From NCBI RefSeq assembly GCF_023101765.2, contig NC_064213.1, forward strand, positions 3,224,001 to 3,288,000: a stretch of DNA of 64,000 nt, written 5' to 3'. The position numbers and the translations under genes are program-made. Below the pieces are notes generated by a model, which was given only the letters and a program-made list of their open reading frames with translations, did no database searches and had not been told where the DNA came from. Every line of letters starts with the position of its first letter. The first letter of the stretch is position 1. This document shows positions 21,959-33,790 of the stretch, piece by piece. This stretch comes from Spodoptera frugiperda (Eukaryota; Arthropoda; Insecta; Lepidoptera; Noctuidae).

Positions 21959-22262
21959 CAGCCGTCGCGTGACCGTAAGTGCGGATCTGCGGACGGCGGA
22001 CGAAGGGTAGCTCGCCGCCCAACCAGAATCAGACCCGTGCATACGGCAAGTCGCATTCCATATGCGCCTCAAAGAGCCATCAGACCACCACAGATGGGGC
22101 CCAGTAGGGCTGATGCCTAATTGAAAGGTGCAGACTATCTAGCGGGTTTACCGGGGCTCCAGCTCCGGCAGAAGGAACGAGGTGGTTTTTAGTCAGTAAG
22201 AGTCTGACACGGCTCGCCTTGCCCACGGCGGGAGAACGCATTGGATGATATTCCCCTCTTAA
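21959..22262 (+). repeat. R1-LINE 3' tail, longer copy
   Basis: It begins at GCGTGACCGTAAGTGCGG, which corresponds to the stop-codon region of the LINE at about 4926, and covers the full 3' UTR to CCCCTCTTAAAAAAAG. It is therefore almost a complete 3' UTR. Confidence 0.8.
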
Positions 22263-23084
22263 AAAAAGATACTTAAATCAAGATATATTATGTAAAAAAC
22301 CGACCATGACATGGACATACAAATCTTTATGTATTTAGACCGTCTACTCTGTCATCTGATGACCCTAATCAAGCCAGGTCTTGGCCATGGCACACAACTC
22401 CCATAAAAGCACAAACGCGAGCAAGTCAACCTATACCTTTCTATACAATTTCTTTATTCAATTTCCAACTTTATTTCCTTTTGTATAGAGTCGAAAATAC
22501 AATGAAAAATATTGACAGATTGGAGTAGCTTGATGTGCTAGTGTGTCGTTTGAGATGGTCTTAAGTTACGCGGTTTAAAAAAAAACTAAATCGATATAAA
22601 TATCTTCAAGTCCATATAAACTTAGGTAAATAGACATAATTATGTAAGTACTACTATTGAATGATAAATGATATTTATTTTTGCAAGTTGGTTACAAGAT
22701 AACACTTTTACACGTCAATATTTGAAATAACTAGATGAGGCTGGATTACATTAGAATATTTAAGTCTTCAGATATTATGTACCTATATTAAAGTTAACCA
22801 CCTAAGCCTTATGTGGAAAGCAATAAAGAATTGAGTGTTGAGTATGAAGTTTTATACTACGTAGGTACGTAAGAATAGCGAGTCTATTTTTAGAAAAAGA
22901 AAAGACTAAATTTTGTCTACAATTTACGCTCGAAACAATACAATAGGAGTGATTCTATATCTTCGTAATAACTGAGTGAGTTGAGTAAAGTCTAGATCTT
23001 ATCTAGTTAAAAAAAATAAGGCAATTTATTTCCAAATTGTGTGTATGTAGTTGTGGTATTATTTGGTACCAGCTGACTTATTCG
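22263..23084. other. No feature seen
   Basis: AT-rich DNA; nothing supported. Confidence 0.4.
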
Positions 23085-23215
23085 CGCCTTCTAAATCACT
23101 GCATAGTATAAAACAAAGTAGCTTTTTCTGTCCCATTGTATGCTTAAATCTTTAAAACTACGTAACGGATTTTGATGCGGTTTTTTTAATAGATAGAGTG
23201 ATTCAAGAGGAAGGT
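23085..23215 (+). repeat. Helitron-like element L, copy 2 (partial)
   Basis: Plus-strand match to the inverse of 15843-16036: CATAGTATAAAACAAAGTAG, then AACTACGTAACGGATTTTGA, then AGAGTGATTCAAGAGGAAGG. The CTAG end is missing. Confidence 0.6.
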
Positions 23216-24700
23216 TTATTATTGTTTTTATTAGACTCTTTTCTAATGTAACTTAGATTTTTATTGAAGCAAAAAAAGTTTGAATAAAAAGCAAAATACA
23301 GGTCATTTAACTCTTTATTAGTCTACGCCCCACTTCAAGATTTTTTATCTGTTTCTTAGAATTTATAATGCGTCGGAATTCCTAAACAGATTAGGATTAA
23401 ATTCTTTACAATTTTAAGACTTATTTCTAGGTCACTGTTAGGCCACTATCTAGAATTTTAATGCATTCACCGTATTTTTTTTAAATCAGTTGTAGGTAAA
23501 AGCACGTAAAAGTTAGTATTTTGGCTGTATGAGAATTTATAGAAGTAGGTAGTTGATCTCATGGTATTTGGTAATACCATGGGAAATTAGCGGATTATGT
23601 CTTTCCGTGAGAGAATACCGAAATAAACGCTTTCCTAAAAGAAGAGGAATTTTTTACTCTATGGAGTATTGTATAGAGTAGATAATCGTCATTACATAAT
23701 TAAAATGTCAATGTTATTAATAAAAAAACTGATACTAATAATCACAAAATCAATAGAAACGAAATAAAAATTTGACTATCCAAATTAAATTAGAGATATT
23801 AATATGTATCTAATATTCATTAAATTAAATGCAAATAAAAAGCCACTACTAATTCACTGCCCATTAATAAAACAAAACACAACTTTCGAAATGAATTCGC
23901 ATCGAGTCGAGAACAAACCGAATCATATTGACCGTTCAAACATTTAAGTTGGACATCTGACCGCTCAGCTCATCTTCATTGAAATTAGCACGCTCACTTT
24001 CAACACAATATGCAGTCAAATGACTTGCCCAAACACGTCTACACGGAAGTTGCGAAAGCTACCATCTGCGTTATAAATATTCAGTATAAAACACGTTGTG
24101 TTCCGTCTCATCCAATTGTGTAACAGTTGAAAGATCTCCGCATCAAATTGGCCCCGCGGACTTCACTCGTTATATTGCTACTCACTAATAATGTTGTCAT
24201 TATGTCAGGCGATGCTACCATTTATAGCGTGACGTCACAACCCAGTAGACGAAGGGAAAATATAAGAATATCTCTTGTGTTGTCTTGAGTACATAACACC
24301 CAAATGTCAAGGTTTACGCAAGAACATTGTGAATAAATGCAATAGGTGTGTGTTATGCAATGATATATTTAGCAAAACTCTCTTATTTTCTATAAAAGAT
24401 GTTGCAAACATGCTTCTTTCTGGCTGCATGATGCAACTGAGGTCACGCTTGTCCCGATGTTGCGTAACATCGCCCACTTCGGAGAAAACACCACTTTCTA
24501 CCATACACCTGTTTATGTAGCGTGTTAATGATATTGACATGTTAAAATGTTTGTTCTGTGGGTGAATGGCATTTTGAAATTTAAATTTTAGGCTCGAATT
24601 GAGTGTGTTTGTATAACCTTGTATGAACCTAGACAGCTCAGTGTAGTGAGTGTGTTGTATTAAGGGATGGAAATGAAAGCGTTCACATTTTTTTTAAACT
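23216..24700. other. No gene; possible unassigned promoter
   Basis: Bases 24072-24091 hold TATAAATATT and AGTATAAAACAC, and 24105-24112 an initiator-like TCATCC. They could serve a plus-strand transcript, but the downstream frames (for example 24275-24520) show no domain. The rest is AT-rich without features. Confidence 0.3.
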
Positions 24701-24717
24701 TTTTATGCAAAAATAAG

Positions 24718-24723
24718 AATTTA
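24718..24723 (-). terminator. Possible poly(A) signal of the Tweedle gene
   Basis: The minus strand has the variant hexamer TATAAA about 140 bases after the stop codon, followed by a T-rich stretch. No canonical AATAAA occurs closer, so this is only a candidate. Confidence 0.3.
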
Positions 24724-24860
24724 TAATACAACTAGAATTATAGTACATTAAAATTACTATTTACATAAATACATTTAGGCACCGTAATTTTTTCTCTACT
24801 TAAAACTAAGTTTGTCGCCGGCAGAGCAGGTATCACAATTGCGCGCGCCCGTCGCACCTT

Positions 24861-26036
24861 TTAGTAAGGGCCGGACTGGCCGGGGGGGCCGTATGAGGAG
24901 CTGACACCACCGCTGGAGCCACCGTGACCACCTCCGATGGAGCCACCGTGACCACCACCAATGGAGCCACCGCCAATTGAGCCACCGCCGATACCACCGC
25001 CGATGGAGCCACCGCCGATACCACCGCCAATGCCGCCGCCGAGGCTACCACCGCCGATACCACCGCCGATACCAGAGCCGATACCACCACCGATACCACC
25101 GCCGATGCCAGAGCCGCCTCCGATAGCGCCACCACCTTCCTTCTGGGTCTTGTACTTGATGAAGTAAACTTCGGGTTTGGAGGGCTGAGTGGGAGCAGCA
25201 GTGGGGATGGTGATGTCGGGCTGTTCGTCGGGTTTCTTGACCAACACGTAGACGAGGGTCTTCTCTTCGTTCTGAGCCTGGGCGGGGATGATGGGTGCAA
25301 CGGGTGCGGGAGGAGCGGGCGCCTTAATGAAGATGATCTTGTAGTGCTTCTGGGGAACTCCTCCACCGCTTACGATGGGAGCACGCTGTTCTTCGGGTTC
25401 TGGGGGTGGGACGTGGACGTAGATGTGCTTCTGGACGATAGCGCCACCGCCGAAGCCAGCGCCGCCGCCGAAACCGGCGCCTCCTCCGAAGCCGGAGCCT
25501 CCGCCGAAACCAGAGCCGCCGCCGAAGCCAGAGCCGCCGCCGGATGAGAATCCACCAGAGCCGCCGCCGGATGAGAATCCACCAGAGAATCCTCCGGAGG
25601 AGAATCCACCGCTGCCGCCACCGATGCCTCCGAAGCTGCTGGAGCTCAGCCCACCAGAGGAGAATCCTCCGTGGCCGCCACCGAGCCCACCGCCTCCGAT
25701 GAGGCCTCCGAGGCCACCGTGGCCACCACCGCCTCCGGGCGCGTTGTAACTGTATCCCGCCTCGGGTCTAGCCGAGCCGAGTGCCGCAACGGCAGCTAAT
25801 ACCTGCGGCAGAAAATTCACTATTTATAACACTGGTACAAACATTTGTATCGATTGCTCGGCTGTATTGATCGATCACTATTCTCGTGAGATGCACTCGA
25901 GCGATGAATAGAGCCGAGCGATCGAAGCACTAAACAATCCAATGAGGAAGCACAGTGCGCGGTCACAGGAGCGGGGGTCACCACACAGGTCACAAGTCAC
26001 TTTCACTGCACGAATACCTACCAAGAACGCTTTCAT
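24861..26036 (-). CDS. Tweedle-family (DUF243) cuticular protein
   Basis: Two exons: 26022-26036 (MKAFL) and 24861-25802, joined across a 219 bp intron (GTAGGT donor, CCGCAG acceptor). Product 318 residues. The joined start MKAFLVLAAVAALGSA is a signal peptide, cut probably after Ala16, and the intron falls inside it, as is usual for insect cuticle genes. Residues about 25-126 are Gly-rich (GGGSGFGGG repeats). The Tweedle/DUF243 domain spans about 126-226, with its blocks QKHIYVHVPPPEPEE, QKHYKIIFIKAP, KTLVYVLVKKP and KPEVYFIKYKTQKE. Residues 227-318 are a second Gly-rich array (GGGIGGGI and GGSIGG units). Tweedle proteins are secreted structural proteins of the exoskeleton, thought to bind chitin and shape the body. 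The Gly-rich arms on both sides are long for the family. No second Tweedle gene is in the window. Confidence 0.92.
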
Positions 26037-26090
26037 GTTGACTCACGGAGGTGTCGTGGTTGTGTGATGCTCTGTACCACCGACCGTTGG

Positions 26091-26098
26091 TTTATATA
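26091..26098 (-). promoter_or_regulatory. TATA box of the Tweedle gene
   Basis: The minus strand reads TATATAAA about 55 bp upstream of the start codon. An initiator-like ATCACAC lies about 32 bp downstream, near 26065, which would leave a 5' UTR of about 30 bases. Cuticle genes usually have a TATA box at this spacing. Confidence 0.7.
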
Positions 26099-26100
26099 CT

Positions 26101-27440
26101 GGTGGATCGCCGACGCCTCTCTCCCGGGCTCTTCCTAACATTCGGCCTTCGGGCCATACGAGAATTATGATTTTAATGACACCCGTCCAATTCTTCTTTG
26201 GTGAAAACAATGTGGATCTTGTACGGCTATTGGACACTTTCACAGGCTCGCCTATGGTAATAATTGATATATCAACAGAAAATTCAATGTGACATATTAA
26301 TTTGGCATTGTGTTGTGGTGGCCTCTATTGTTTCAGTTGGCCTGTGTCGTTAAATGTTCCATAGAAATTGTATTGACCATTTTACCCGCTTCAATGTTAA
26401 TCCATGCAAGTTTTGCTTGATGTAAAAAGTCGGGATTAGTGCTTTGATTGCGGAACTAGGCAGTTTCCTTGTTTTCGTAGTTTTTGTGTCACCAATGATT
26501 ACTTCAAGTTCTTGTGGAGGTGCTCTGCATACATTAGTTTCACTGTTTCACTGTAATACTTTATTGAACGACTGCTCCGTTACGATTAGGAAATAGCTCG
26601 GAAAAGTTTAATAATAAAAATGTAGGTATGTATTTCAAAACTTTACGCAAAATGACATATTTTCTGAAATCATACATTCACTATTAACATTTATGCGTTC
26701 ACTGAACTTGTTTGTCAATCTATATTTAATCTTAGAAGTAATAACTAATAAGGATTTTTTTCAGCAGAGGGCAAAGGCCTCCTAATAAGGAATAATTTTA
26801 AAAAATCCTAAGTAATTAATGTTTTACCAATTGTCATAATTATTTTCCTCTTAACATAGAATTTAACAGAATCATGTTTTGTTTTGACCTATTTTACGAA
26901 AAAGGACTAATTTTTTTTTCTAACTTACAGTTTTTAACATTTCGTTAGTGATAGTTAGTATAGTCGAAAGTAGGTTTCACAAAGATTCCAGTTTGATATC
27001 CTGGTTCATTATTAATCTTTTATTTTTTATTCAATTTGGAACATGGATTTACTTACTATAAAAAAGTTTAATAATATTCATTCTATGCCATATCATTCAT
27101 TAACATGCAACATACCTACTTTGAATTTTCTCAATTCACAATCTAATTTACATAATTCCAATTAATTCTATTGTCACAACAAAGTGGGTTAAACTGACCA
27201 TTTGCCAAGTGAATGCTATGAAAATGACATCGTCATAAAAATACCTATTACAAAAACAGTCTCACTTTTACTACGAGAATAACGATAACGATACCATCAG
27301 TAAATGTCATAGTTCAAGTTAATAACGATAACGGAATGACATAAGAGTACATCGCAATAACAATAAAAAAAAAACTACAATCTCCATACAAGTTAAACTG
27401 TTAAAAGTATGGTCTAGTTATATGACTATTGTGGTACACA
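26101..27440. other. No feature seen beyond the Tweedle upstream region
   Basis: Upstream DNA of the Tweedle gene, then AT-rich sequence. A short CAGAGGGCAAAGGCCTCC near 26764-26781 resembles a LINE tail fragment. Nothing else is supported. Confidence 0.4.
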
Positions 27441-27446
27441 CATGAA

Positions 27447-27531
27447 GTTATACATAACCAGTTTATCCTGAGCTCCCTTTGTGTGATGTTTCCATACATT
27501 TAGCGGTCAGTTTATACTGGTTATGTATAGC
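27447..27531 (+). repeat. Hairpin repeat H, copy 1
   Basis: The arms ATACATAACCAGT and ACTGGTTATGTAT are perfect inverses separated by about 55 bases. A related sequence at 36199-36290 keeps the hairpin and the following TAGCTTGAT-TGT segment although the arms differ. It may be a small foldback element or a structured RNA. Confidence 0.5.
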
Positions 27532-27739
27532 TTGATATGTTGTTCTCTTGCGCATATATGCGTGTTATTTAATACATAGCTTCTACACGTGAGGTCGCTC
27601 ATAATCGGGATAAAAGTAGTATTTGTGTCATTTCAGACTATAACTTCTCTCATTTGTGTCAAATTTCATTCTGAACTGTTTAGTAAAAGGTTTCGGGTTT
27701 GATATCCGGGTCAGATTTAGTGTTTAGTATCTTATGATA

Positions 27740-27970
27740 ATTATTATTTGTTTTGGAAATTTACTGATGATGCACGGAGCCTGAACGTGCCCAGTGTATG
27801 ATAATGGGCTCTTATTATTACTGAACATTACTGGAAATGCAATCATCATCATGATATCCTTAGCTACAAGATGCGTACTGCTGAACATAATAGGTCTTCC
27901 CCTAATGACTACTAGATCGACATATCTGAAGCGACCTACATCCACCTTCTCCTGTAACCTTTATAAGGTA
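27740..27970 (-). repeat. RTE/SINE-type tail fragment
   Basis: On the minus strand GGAAGACCTATTATGTTCAG, then a GATATCATGATGATGATTGC-like end, matches the GGCCTTTGTTCAGCAG and GATGATGATG tails at 46230-46350 and 59555-59842. Confidence 0.5.
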
Positions 27971-28341
27971 GAAAAAGCCACAAAAATAAAAATACATTTT
28001 TTGCCAAACATGGAAAATTATGTCAAAATCACAAAAAAAACTGAACGAGGAAGTTTATATGACCTATTTAATTATTAATATACGTATGTTATTATGTATG
28101 TATGTATGTTGTTATTAATAAATAACTGGGTCATGACAAACCGTTATTCTACTGAGTTAACGAACTGTTGTTTTTTTAAAGTCCTTGCATTCAAGAAAAA
28201 TGTACGAAAATATCTCTTAGACCCTGAACGGTGTGAGAATATGAAATAAGTTTGTTTTTGGTTCAGCGGTTTCAAGTGTGACTGTCGATCATGTGGGTAT
28301 AGTGTTCAATCTTTGGTAAAGACTGAGAAACAGTAAAATAA

Positions 28342-28617
28342 TGGGAGAGCCATGCTTCCGACCGGAGTGATACCACGGTCTCACAGACTGACGTGAAACA
28401 ACGCTTGCGTTGTGTTCCGTTGTATGACCGGAGGCTCAATTACCCCTAAACCTCCCAATCTTTCCAATCCTCGATTCCCCAATAACTCTTAAATTCCTAA
28501 TCCCAAAAGCCGGTAACGCATGTGTAAGACCTCTGGTATTTCGGGTGACCATGGGCGGCGGCGATTGCTTACTATCAGGTGATCCGTCGGCTCGTTTACC
28601 AGTTTATACCATAAAAA
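28342..28617 (+). repeat. Repeat B, near full length
   Basis: It starts GGGAGAGCCATGCTTCCGAC and contains GACGTGAAACAACGCTTGCG and CATGGGCGGCGGCGATTGCT, ending ACCATAAAAA. The GGGCCGGCTCG segment near the start is shortened. Confidence 0.8.
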
Positions 28618-29419
28618 TACTTAAGTCATGAAGATAATTAATGACGTCACCAGCCTCTTAGAGTCATTGACTTTCTCATCTTATACTGATGATGTAACAG
28701 GCTGCATATATGTATGTATGTTTACTTTACGCATAGTTTTGCATACCTAGACGTATTTTTCCTTCACAGCTTATCAAGTTAACCCTCTGTTAGAATTTTC
28801 AACTTTACCACGAAAACAAGATAGAAACTCAAATGGCATGTAAAGCTATTCTAATCCTTTAAATGTGTTTGATCAATTTTCCACCCTATCGTTTCGCTTT
28901 ATAGTTGAAATTCGAATAAATAATATTAAGGGTACTTTAATATGCTGTTCTAAGCTTAGGCTCGTATGTAATGTTTTTCTAAGAAGATGTACATACGTGT
29001 TTATGTATATAGATAGATGTATTTATATGTATGTATCGGAGGTGTGGTTTGAGCACTCCTGTTTTAAGTGGAAATGACATTAATACCCATTTTGAAGAGT
29101 TAAGGCGTGTTGCTATGTTGCCATTGATTGAGGGGACTTAAAAGTTTAAATATAGTGGCCAAACATACTCAACACTGTTGTGTACAACAAACCACACCTA
29201 TACATATGAATCTAGCTTAATTATGTACTTTGATTCGGGAATCGCACCCAGAAACTTATGAATAAAACCTGATAACCAAAAACACAAACTAGTTATAAGT
29301 ACGTACATATTTATATCCTCCTGGTTTTAAAAACCTTTGTGAATTATAATAATTAATGTCCTCAAAGCAGTCTAAAGATACAATAAAAACAGTACAGTAA
29401 CTATAATAGCCGGTAGGTA
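28618..29419. other. No feature seen
   Basis: AT-rich DNA with short ATGT repeats; no supported gene. Confidence 0.4.
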
Positions 29420-29760
29420 AATCTTCCGATGGATTTCGATCAGGTGGCTAGTCTGTCTAACTAGACTAGCCTACTACGCAGGAAATATCATAGTGCACAA
29501 GTGTGTGCGCAAACACAGATGCATTACTGACTGAAAACTCTGTTCTCTCACTCTCTGAACCCGATGGGATTTCAGACCGACATGACTGGAGAGGGGACAG
29601 GCGCAGGACCATCGGCTTTACGTGCTTTCCAAGGCACTGGGGTGAACTAACGCCGAACTTCCTAACTCAGGACTAATAATTGTACTGAGAAAATATCATT
29701 ATCACTTTTTGGCCGACGTGGGAAGCCGGTCATCCAACCACTGCTCCAGTCAATGGGTAG
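29420..29760 (+). repeat. Retroposon-like repeat J
   Basis: GC-richer block with ACTCTCTGAACCCGATGGGA, AGGCGCAGGACCATCGGCTT and ACGTGCTTTCCAAGGCAC, which I recognise as a common lepidopteran retroposon body. There is only one copy in this window, so the call rests on recall of the family. Confidence 0.45.
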
Positions 29761-30013
29761 ATATGTAGGTACTGGTCACTGACTCATAGTCTGGTACCAC
29801 CATTAATAATCCCATTGTCAATCCATTGTTATCGATGGCGTTAAGTTATATCATGATAACTTTCACTTGGTAATCTTATTTCTTAACTATAGTGGACTTA
29901 TTTATAATCTTTCATGTGGGTGTGCTTTATGTACCTATTTGACGGTTGTTTGAGTGAGGAAAACCTTCAACCTTCTATAATTAATTAGGTGCTATAATAT
30001 TATAGTTTCTTTT

Positions 30014-30130
30014 ATAGGATAAGTAGCAAGCAAATCAATCAGATCACCTGATGGTAAGCAATTAGCGATGCATATGAACAACCCTGGAAGAGTTACAAAT
30101 ACATTGTCATCCTTTTATAACGGGCTGGTC
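30014..30130 (-). repeat. Repeat B tail fragment
   Basis: AGATCACCTGATGGTAAGCA, then an eroded continuation, matches the reverse of the shared CATCAGGTGATC tail. Confidence 0.5.
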
Positions 30131-30993
30131 TGTCCGTTATTTTTTGTGAAAAATATTGACAACCAATCTATTGCTTTTCAAACTTGAAGAACTAATGATC
30201 AGTGTTTGCAAAATTCTTACTTTTTTCAGAATTCTTATTGCCTTTCGCATTGTATCCTTTCATATCAACACCTAAACAGTAGACACTATTGATTTACTTT
30301 CGAAAAAAATACAATATTTATTAAATACAAAAGAAAGTAAAAAGAAGATTAATTTCTAACACCATTTCTCAAGTATTGTCATAAAATAAAATACCGTGTG
30401 AGAGGATGTCGGAGTGACGTAACGAGCATTGACCTCGCGTTGTCGAATTAAAAGAGAATGCGATTATGATTTGATAAAACCGCAGAGATTTGCACTATTA
30501 ACATTTCGAAATTGTACGATTTGAAGAATACCGTGTTGAATAAAATGAAAACGAAGATCGCGTATCGGCCCAGTCGGGGTCCGGCTGTGTGTGGGAAAGG
30601 AGCTCCGTCATAAAAAAAATGAAGATAAAATCGAAATTCGATCTTCAATTTTTTTTCAATAACGATAAACATACAGTGAAACGACTGTTGTTTTCACAAA
30701 AAGTTAGTAAAGGGGAAGAAGAGTATTTTATTTCTTCTTGATTTTATTCTATAGGGCTCGATCCATGTATCGATATCCTATCGATAGGGGGTGAGTCGAT
30801 GGCCAAAAAGGAGGCTCTCGAAGGCAGCTCACGGTTTTATGATATCAAGACTTAAAACTGTTATTAGACATTTAGTATGTCATAAAACCTAGTAGCACTC
30901 TTATTCTAGCCGTGAAAAAAGCTCTAGTCGCAAAAGATGTTATATTAATCGATCGCATTTACGAACATTTCATCATAGTATTATATTTTATCA
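30131..30993. other. No feature seen
   Basis: Mostly AT-rich. Bases 30400-30610 are richer in GC but show no defensible exon. Confidence 0.4.
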
Positions 30994-32943
30994 CTAGCTT
31001 CCGCCCGCGACTCCGTCCGCGCGGATGTCGGTCTTCGCGTGGAAGTTTTATTTCTCCACTAGCTTTTGCCCGCGACTTCGTTCGCGTGGAATAGTGACTT
31101 CCGGCAAATTTTTGGTTTTAACCACATAGTTCCCGATCTCGCGGGATCTCTTCAAAAATGAGATGTGGAAGATATTCCAGGGAACTCTTCAAAAATCAAC
31201 ATAATGAGCTCTGCGTTTGAATTTAATAGATGTATACTCACTTAGGGCATTGAAAAATAGTTTAAAAACGGACTTAAACTAACTTAAAACTAAAGAAAGC
31301 TACGAATTACGAATTTATAACAATTAAAAAAGAAACTATATTACAACCTATCCTCTATGCTATAATAACCAAGCTTAAACTAAATAATTTAAAAGAAACG
31401 ACTTAAATCTAATCTAATTAATTTATAAATTAGACTTACAATTTTATTAAAAAAACTAACTACAGTAACTACTAATAATCGATATCAAACTAAACCTACG
31501 TTAAATAGTTTAACCAAAAAACCAGGAAAACCCAACAAATAAACTTATTAATTGACAAATACAACGAAACCAATTTAGAATATACGAAACAGCAGGACCA
31601 CTACAGACAAATAATCATACGACTGATAATACACTTTTTCTACGATAGTACCGAAGCGCTCGGCCGATACCCAACCAAATGAATGTAACGAAACCATAGC
31701 GCGATCTATTTCGATCCCAACGCCATCTATCGAGGATAAAGACAACTTGGATTATTTATTTATACTCCGTTCGGGCATTTTCTTTGTACTAAAAGTTTAA
31801 TTATATTGATATTATTTTTTTCATACCTTTTTACTATTTATTTACTTTTTTTCGATGAATTAAAACAATAACATGAACCGAAGTCGTGTAACGATCGACA
31901 TAGAATTATCTATACTCCGTTAGAGCATTTTCTTTGTACTAAATGTTTTATTATATTGATATTATTTTTTTCATACCTTTTTACTATTTATTTACTTTTT
32001 TTCGATAAATTAAAACAATAACATGAACCGAAGTCGTGTAACGATCGACATAGAATTATTTATAAATAATTTATTTCTTATTTTTATTTTTTGATTTTTG
32101 AAATAAAAATATATCTATGTCCTTTCTAAGGTTCTAAACTATATCTGTACCAAATTTCAACCAAATCCGTCAAATAGTTGCGGAGATTAATGGTATAAGC
32201 ATAGAATGTTCGACGTGATTCTTTAATTTGACATAACTTTTTTATTTATGAACCGATTGACATGAAACAAACACTAAATGTAAATTTAAGCATCCCACAA
32301 TATATTCGTGAAAACCGCATCCAACTCGGATCAGCCGTTTCTGAGATTAGCGCGCACAGACGAACAGACAAACAGACAAACAGACAAACAGACAAACAGA
32401 CAAACAGACAAAAAAAAAGTTAATTACATTTTTGGGTTCGACATCGACATAACAATAACCCCTGCTATTTTTTTTATTTTTATTTTCAATGTACAGACAG
32501 CACTTTTCTACGATTTTATTATATGTATAGATTTTGAGTAACACTGACAATGACATCTTATGGGTCCAATATCTATTGGACCCAAATACGGCGAGACCCA
32601 TAATAATTAAGGAGATCCCGCTATTGAGCTATTGCTGTTGAGCTCGCGTTCTGTAGAATAAAACTGAAAAATAAAGATTTTTTGCTACGTATTTTTCCAG
32701 GATAAAAAGTATCCTATTTAATGCCCAGGATAATAAGGTATAATTATACCAAGTTTCATCGAAATCGAACCGTTAGTTTTCACGTGATGCCTGAACCATG
32801 AACATACAGGCAGACAGACAGACAGACAAAAAAAATAATCACATATTTGGGTTTGGTATCGATCCAGTAACACCCCCTGCTATTTATTCTTTCAATATTT
32901 TCAATCTACAGAATTGACCCTTCTACAGATTTATTTTAATATA
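30994..32943 (-). mobile_element. Outer Helitron interrupted by an inner Helitron
   Basis: The plus strand begins CTAGCTTCCGCCCGCGACTC at 30994, a Helitron 3' end in inverse. After 65 bases the inner Helitron (31059-32531) intervenes. Past 32532 comes DNA with CAGACAGACAGACAAAAAAA and TTCTACAGATTTATTTTAAT, the usual inverse 5' end of such an element. The right boundary is approximate. A perfect 10 bp hairpin TGGGTCCAAT/ATTGGACCCA lies at 32561-32584. Confidence 0.6.
31059..32531 (-). mobile_element. Non-autonomous Helitron, copy 2
   Basis: Near-identical to 6297-7761 from CTAG to the TC end, with only scattered differences (for example an extra CAGACAAA unit and one T/A run change near 31420-31429). 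Host bases A and T flank it, as in copy 1. It keeps the same internal 149 bp dimer. It inserted into a second Helitron. Confidence 0.85.
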
Positions 32944-33215
32944 AATGAATGAATGAATGAAAGAGAGTGTTATAAACGTAAGAGTAGACAAATATAATCA
33001 GAAAGCTCCGAACTGCTAAGCTATCGGGAGTTATACGTGTTATTGTGAGTCAACCATAAAAGATAGACATTTGCTGTCGTGGAATATTTTTTAAAGAATT
33101 TTAAGGAGAACATTACCGTCATACATGTTTTCTGTGTAGCTTTAACCATTAAGGCTGCACACGCGACGGAAGCTTAAAAATGGAGTAAGTTCTCCTGTTT
33201 TCCCAACATTTCCCT

Positions 33216-33343
33216 TCACTGCTCTGCTCCTATTGATCGTAGCGTGATGAAAAGTATACTATAACCTGCCCAGGAGTATGAAGAACAATTGTACCAAGTT
33301 TCGTTGAAATCTGTCGAGTGGTTTTTATTTCTATAAAGAACAT

Positions 33344-33380
<37 letters not shown>

Positions 33381-33489
33381 AAAATTTCTGATTGCATTTT
33401 TGGCGTCAGTATCGATCACTGATAATTATTTTGGAAATATATTTCATGTACAAAATTGACCTCTCTACAGATTTATTATAAATATAGAT
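33216..33489 (-). repeat. Helitron fragment, 5' end side
   Basis: It has ACCAAGTTTCGTTGAAATCT, an ACAG tetranucleotide run at about 33345-33379, and the end CTACAGATTTATTATAAATA, then TAGAT, the inverse of a TCTATATTTATAA start. The CTAG end is missing. Confidence 0.6.
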
Positions 33490-33534
33490 TATCCTTCCTT
33501 TTATCCTCGTATTATTCTTTTTCTTCAGTTTTTT

Positions 33535-33790
33535 AAGGCACCTACCTTTTTGGGGATCAAGACTACAGAATGTGTAGTTTTTATCTCTCTTCAAACCACC
33601 CCGGTGGCTACTCTCAGCATCTATTAGGGGTACCGGGTCCTCTAATATACCTACTCCGGAGCACCCACGGTGTAACGCCTGTTATGGCACATCCCAAGGA
33701 GACATGCGTCTTCTTTGAGCCTGTGTTGCACGGTAGCACGAGATTACTGTGCTACCGTCTTCCCTGAGGGCATTGGATGGGCATCGAGAG
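33535..33790 (+). repeat. Repeat G, copy 1
   Basis: It shares AAGGCACCTA-CTTTTTGGGG, the CACCC-GGTGGC and GGTACCGGGTCCTCT-type segments with 38342-38492 and runs on through CACGGTGTAACGCCTGTTAT and TGTGCTACCGTCTTCCCTGA. This resembles the 3' UTR of an R1-like lepidopteran LINE. No coding part is left. Confidence 0.6.

Noticed and set aside
24275..24520. Cys-rich 81-codon plus-strand frame
   Set aside because: The cysteines are not in a regular zinc-finger spacing, and no signal peptide is present.
24961..25749. Long proline-rich open frames on the plus strand
   Set aside because: They are the antisense shadow of the Gly-rich repeats of the Tweedle gene; they have no start context or domain.
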